Shown here one piece after another: positions 23,131-25,758 of a stretch of DNA of 25,758 nt. Position numbers and translations under genes: made by a program. The notes below the pieces were generated by a model. That model was not told the DNA's origin, searched no databases, and was given only the letters and a program-made list of their open reading frames with translations. Source of the DNA: Actinomycetes bacterium (lineage in GTDB: Bacteria > Actinomycetota > Actinomycetes > Actinomycetales > Microbacteriaceae); the NCBI GenBank assembly GCA_023432005.1, contig JAEYVF010000108.1, forward strand, positions 1 through 25,758. The letters are read 5' to 3'. Position 1 is the stretch's first letter; every line of letters begins with the position of its first letter.

Positions 23131-24396
23131 ATGAGTCTCGATGCCCCGAAGCGCGACCGCGGGAACCGCTCGGAAGGCGCCCGTCCCGTGGGCATCGCCC
23201 GCCACGGACGGCTCCCGAGCCCCCGCGCCTGGCGTGCGGCTCTCGGGCTCATCGGCTCGGCTCTCGCCGTCGTGCTCGTCGCGACCGGCACGGTCGCCGG
23301 CATCGCCGCGTTCCAGCTCGCGCGCGGCTTCGACGACAACTCGGTCGACATCAACGAGACCGAGGTAGCGGTGCCCGAGATCGGCGCGTACGAGGGCGGC
23401 TTCAACATGCTCGTGGTCGGCAGCGACGCCTACTACGACCGCGACAGCGTGCTCAACGACGTCAACATCCTCATCCACGTCTCGGGCGACCAGACGAGCG
23501 CCGTGGCGATCAGCTTCCCGCGCGACCTCGTCGTGCCCTTCCCGCCGTGCACGAATCCCGACACGGGGCGCAGCACGAGCGCGGCGACGGGCCTGCCGAT
23601 CAACAACGCGCTCTCCTACGGCGGGCTCCGGTGCGTCGTCGACGTCGTCTCCGAGTTCACGGGGCTCGACATCCAGTTCGCCGGCATGATCGGCTTCGAG
23701 GGCGTCGCCGCCATGGCGGATGCGGTGGGCGGCGTGCCCGTGTGCCTCGCCTCGCCCATCTCCGATCGGTGGTCGGGCCTCGACCTCCCGGCTGGAACGC
23801 ACGAGCTCTCGGGCTGGCAGGCGCTGCAGTTCCTGCGCACACGGCACGGGGTCGGCGACGGCTCCGACCTCACGCGCATCAGCTCGCAGCAGGTGTACCT
23901 GTCATCGCTCATCCGCAAGCTCAAGTCGGAGGAGACGCTCACCGACGTCACGAAGCTGCTCTCGCTGGCCTACGTCGCGAAGGACAACATGATCCTGTCG
24001 TCGGAGCTCGCGCAGCCCGCGACGATGGTGGCGATGGCGAAGGCGCTCGCCCGCATCCCGATGGACCGCATCACCTTCGTGCAGTACCCGGGCGCGACGG
24101 GCGGCACCGGCATCTACGAGGGCAGGGTGCAGCCCATCGCGCGCATCGGCACCCAGCTCATGGACGCCATCCGCGCCGACCAGGCGATCGGCGTGGAGCA
24201 GGCGGGCGACGGCAAGGGCTCGGCGCTCGACCCCGACGCGCCGGTGCCCGATGACCCGTCGACCGCGCCCGACCCCGCGGCGAGCGGCGACCCGAGCGCC
24301 CCCGCGAGCCCGCCGCCGAGCCTCTCGGAGCAGGTCGTCATCCCGGGCCTGCGCGGTCAGACCGCAGCCGATCAGACCTGCAGCATCGGCAACTGA
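23131..24396 (+). CDS. LCP (LytR-CpsA-Psr) family protein, second paralogue
   Basis: The 421-residue tandem paralogue of the previous gene has the same layout: a basic tail including GIARHGRL, a membrane helix (~34-60), the LCP domain and a Pro/Ser/Ala-rich linker before GQTAADQTCSIGN. It keeps VGSDAYYDR, the LNDVN variant, SFPRDLVVP, INNALSYGG and FLRTRHGVGDGSDLTRISSQQ, and the four Cys (PPC, LRC, PVC, QTC). Bases 23386-23485 are identical to 22083-22182 of the first gene. ATG 23131 has GAGAGGAG upstream. The two may form a pair with divided labour in attaching cell-wall polymers; which polymer is unknown. Confidence 0.88.
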   Translation: MSLDAPKRDRGNRSEGARPVGIARHGRLPSPRAWRAALGLIGSALAVVLVATGTVAGIAAFQLARGFDDNSVDINETEVAVPEIGAYEGGFNMLVVGSDAYYDRDSVLNDVNILIHVSGDQTSAVAISFPRDLVVPFPPCTNPDTGRSTSAATGLPINNALSYGGLRCVVDVVSEFTGLDIQFAGMIGFEGVAAMADAVGGVPVCLASPISDRWSGLDLPAGTHELSGWQALQFLRTRHGVGDGSDLTRISSQQVYLSSLIRKLKSEETLTDVTKLLSLAYVAKDNMILSSELAQPATMVAMAKALARIPMDRITFVQYPGATGGTGIYEGRVQPIARIGTQLMDAIRADQAIGVEQAGDGKGSALDPDAPVPDDPSTAPDPAASGDPSAPASPPPSLSEQVVIPGLRGQTAADQTCSIGN

Positions 24397-24407
24397 CGCG
24401 CGCCGGA

Positions 24408-24436
24408 TGCCCATCCGCGTATGGGTATGATGGGCA
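24408..24436 (+). promoter_or_regulatory. Inverted repeats overlapping a -10 box upstream of tRNA-Ser(GCU)
   Basis: TGCCCAT (24408-24414) pairs with ATGGGCA (24430-24436). Inside it CCCAT-N6-ATGGG (24410-24425) can form an alternative hairpin. A good -10, TATGAT (24426-24431), overlaps the right arm, 15 nt before the tRNA. It may end the LCP transcript and start the tRNA transcript in one short stretch. Confidence 0.45.
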
Positions 24437-24446
24437 GGCAATACCG

Positions 24447-24535
24447 GGAGACGTCGCATAGTCCGGTCGAGTGCACCACCCTGCTAAGGTGGAGTCCCCT
24501 CCGGGGGACCGAGGGTTCAAATCCCTCCGTCTCCG
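24447..24535 (+). tRNA. tRNA-Ser (anticodon GCU)
   Basis: 89 nt, type II. The acceptor stem GGAGACG (24447-24453) pairs with CGTCTCC (24528-24534), with discriminator G. The anticodon stem CCACC/GGTGG closes the loop CTGCTAA with anticodon GCT (24483-24485). The long variable arm contains TCCCC-TCC-GGGGGA, and the T-arm is GAGGG-TTCAAAT-CCCTC. CCA is not encoded. It reads AGC and AGU. Confidence 0.96.
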
Positions 24536-24569
24536 CTTCATCTCCCCTGGTCTCGATCGACCCGTCGAC

Positions 24570-24591
24570 GAGCGTTCATTCTGGAACGCTC
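24570..24591 (+). terminator. Hairpin downstream of tRNA-Ser(GCU)
   Basis: A perfect 8-bp inverted repeat GAGCGTTC-ATTCTG-GAACGCTC, 34 nt after the tRNA. It has no T-run, as is common for actinobacterial hairpin terminators. The tRNA terminator role is inferred from position. Confidence 0.45.
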
Positions 24592-24665
24592 CCGCTCGTG
24601 ATGCGCGTGATGACCACTCGCCCTCGCGATCAGAGTGCGTCTTTCGCGCCTATCCGCTCGCTCTC

Positions 24666-24685
24666 GCGCGGGAAGCCTCCCGCGC
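24666..24685 (+). repeat. Perfect hairpin at the left end of the truncated SDR
   Basis: GCGCGGGA-AGCC-TCCCGCGC, an 8-bp stem with a 4-base loop. Recognisable SDR coding sequence begins immediately after its right arm (24688), so it sits exactly at the breakpoint. Confidence 0.5.
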
Positions 24686-24687
24686 AC

Positions 24688-25347
24688 AACGCCGGGTACG
24701 CGAATGTGGCGCCGATCGAGACGGCGTCGGAGGACGAGTTCCGGCGGCAGTTCGAGACGAACTTCTGGGGCGTGTACCACGTGTCGCGCGCGGCCATCCC
24801 GCTGCTTCGCGAACAGGGGAGCGGCCTCATCGTCCAGTTCTCCTCCGTGGGCGGCCGGGTCGGTGGCACACCGGGCCTCGGCTCCTACCAGGCCGCGAAG
24901 TTCGCGATCGACGGCTTCAGCCGCTCGCTCCGTGCCGAGGTCGCGCCGTTCGGCACGAAGGTCCTCGTCGTCGAGCCCAGCGGTTTCCGCACGGATTGGG
25001 CGGGGTCGTCCATGGAGGTCGAGGACGTGCCGGACGAGTATGCGAGCACCGTCGGCGCATCCGGCGGCATGCTGCGGCAGCTCGTGAACGACGCCCCGGG
25101 CGATCCGGGGCGCGTGGCCGACATCCTGGTCGCCCTGGCGAAGCAGTCCGAGCTCCCGGAGAACCTGCCCGTCGGCGTCAACGCGAGCGAGATGAGCATC
25201 GCCCTCGAGCGCGAGCTCTTGGCCTCGGATCTCCGATGGGCTCCCGTCAGCCGCTCCGCGGACATCGGTGAAGCCTTCCCCGCCGGCGTCGCCCGCGCCT
25301 TCGAGGGGTACGGCACCGCGGCCGAGGTCTTCGCAGAGCACGCCTGA
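24688..25347 (+). pseudogene. Short-chain dehydrogenase/reductase, N-terminally truncated remnant
   Basis: From 24688 the frame encodes SDR sequence starting at the NAG motif (NAGYANVAPIETASEDEF) and running through NFWGVYHVSRAAIPLLREQ, the catalytic Ser in FSSVGG, the YxxxK pair in SYQAAKFAIDGF, and the VEPSGFRTDW segment to a normal C-terminus. The first ~80-90 residues, with the TGxxxGxG dinucleotide-binding motif, are absent. The open frame upstream (ATG 24601 or 24610) encodes Arg/Ser-rich sequence with no SDR features. A protein from those ATGs would lack the cofactor site, so it is called a pseudogene. The rest of the frame has no stops or shifts, so the loss is probably recent. It lies just after a tRNA gene, a common place for insertions and deletions. 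Confidence 0.8.
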
Positions 25348-25369
25348 GAGCACCGCCGCGGTCTCGGTG

Positions 25370-25430
25370 GTTGACGTTCCTCAACTATCGGCGTATAGTT
25401 GACGTTTCTCAACCGTTGACGAGTGTCAAC
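25370..25430. promoter_or_regulatory. Promoter with three palindromic operators for the MFS efflux gene
   Basis: The promoter is TTGACG (25371-25376), 17 nt, TATAGT (25394-25399). GTTGA-N6-TCAAC occurs three times: 25370-25385 over the -35, 25398-25413 over the -10 and start region, and 25415-25430 just downstream. The first two copies match at 15 of 16 bases. This is a textbook layout for repression by a TetR- or MarR-type dimer. The regulator is not in the window and probably lies past the right edge. Confidence 0.75.
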
Positions 25431-25483
25431 GACCTCGCGCCAGCGTCGCCGCGCCCCCCATCCGCTCTCCGCCGAAGGATCGC

Positions 25484-25758
25484 ATGTCCCGCACCACCCC
25501 CGTCTCGACCGAGACGACCGACCCCACGCAGCGGCGCCGAGTGCTCGAGGCGCTCTCGGGCCTCCTCCTCGGCATGTTCGTGTCGATGCTCGCCTCGACC
25601 GTCGTCTCGACCTCGCTGCCGACGATCATCCACGACCTCGAGGGCGACCAGACCGCCTTCACGTGGGTCATCACCGCGACGCTTCTGACCACCGCGATCT
25701 CCACGCCCATCTGGGGGAAGCTCGCCGACCTCACCAACCGCAAGGTGCTCTACCAGCT
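25484..25758 (+). CDS. MFS transporter, DHA2 (EmrB/QacA) type, 5' part cut by window edge
   Basis: The first 91 codons, open at the right edge. ATG 25484 has GAAGGA 5 nt upstream. After a polar Thr-rich N-terminus, helix 1 is GLLLGMFVSMLASTVVSTSLPTI, followed by IIHDLEGDQTAFTWVITATLLTTAISTPIWGKLADLTNRK, where WVIT and the motif-A loop GKLADLTNRK are typical of 14-helix DHA2 drug exporters. A proton-driven efflux pump is the expected function, under tight control of the three upstream operators. The drug or metabolite is unknown. Confidence 0.88.
   Translation, partial: MSRTTPVSTETTDPTQRRRVLEALSGLLLGMFVSMLASTVVSTSLPTIIHDLEGDQTAFTWVITATLLTTAISTPIWGKLADLTNRKVLYQ

Noticed and set aside
20670..23408. 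Very long open frame on the minus strand (about 900 codons)
   Set aside because: It runs antisense through serS, the HAD gene, a tRNA and the first LCP gene, and its product is a monotonous Arg/Asp/Val/His-rich sequence. It is a by-product of high-GC codon use.
1..25758. CRISPR array, prophage, insertion sequence or riboswitch
   Set aside because: No regularly spaced repeats, transposase, integrase or recognisable riboswitch core was found on either strand.

Overview
The window is high-GC DNA from an actinobacterium, most likely a member of the Microbacteriaceae. Pointers are the strongly GC-ending codons, GTG starts, several genes whose start codon lies 6-7 nt after a TAnnnT -10 box (leaderless pattern), CebR/LacI-type operators (TGGGAGCGCTCnCA), two tRNA genes without an encoded CCA, and a pheA / lipid kinase / serS / HAD / LCP gene order that looks like core actinobacterial chromosome. 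The family-level assignment is inference.

Left edge (1-2385): the start of a carbohydrate ABC-transporter lipoprotein gene, cut by the window edge, with a promoter and three LacI-type operators, followed by phosphoglucomutase (pgm).

Catabolic block (2424-17432): about 15 kb that reads as one uptake-and-degradation module for a cyclic or aromatic acid. It has a KstD/fumarate-reductase-type FAD dehydrogenase (minus strand). Divergent from it is a branched-chain-amino-acid-type (Liv) ABC importer: lipoprotein, LivH, a fused LivM-LivG and LivF. A C-C hydrolase and an IclR regulator follow. A second transcription unit encodes an MhpA-like flavin hydroxylase, MhpD-like hydratase, acylating acetaldehyde dehydrogenase, 4-hydroxy-2-oxovalerate aldolase, a VOC-type extradiol dioxygenase and an MFS transporter. 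Together these supply every step from a phenol with an acyl side chain to pyruvate, acetyl-CoA and the side-chain acid by the hydrolytic meta-cleavage route. The same box, G(T/C)GAAC-N6-GTTCAC-N2-ATTGA, lies at both promoter regions of the block and is the obvious candidate site for the IclR protein.

Core block (17455-24535): pheA, a nested-palindrome repeat between convergent genes, a diacylglycerol-kinase-family gene, serS, a Cof-type HAD phosphatase, tRNA-Ser(UGA), two tandem LCP (LytR-CpsA-Psr) paralogues sharing an exact 100-bp segment, and tRNA-Ser(GCU). SerRS and two of its tRNAs lie within 5 kb.

Right edge (24536-25758): two perfect hairpins, a short-chain dehydrogenase that has lost its NAD(P)-binding N-terminus, and a promoter carrying three copies of GTTGA-N6-TCAAC driving a DHA2-type MFS efflux gene cut by the window edge.

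The most notable items are the shared operator that ties the catabolic block together, the pairing of a KstD-like dehydrogenase with a meta-cleavage pathway, the recent gene-conversion signature in the LCP pair, and the cloverleaf-like repeat. No CRISPR array, phage, transposase or integrase was seen.
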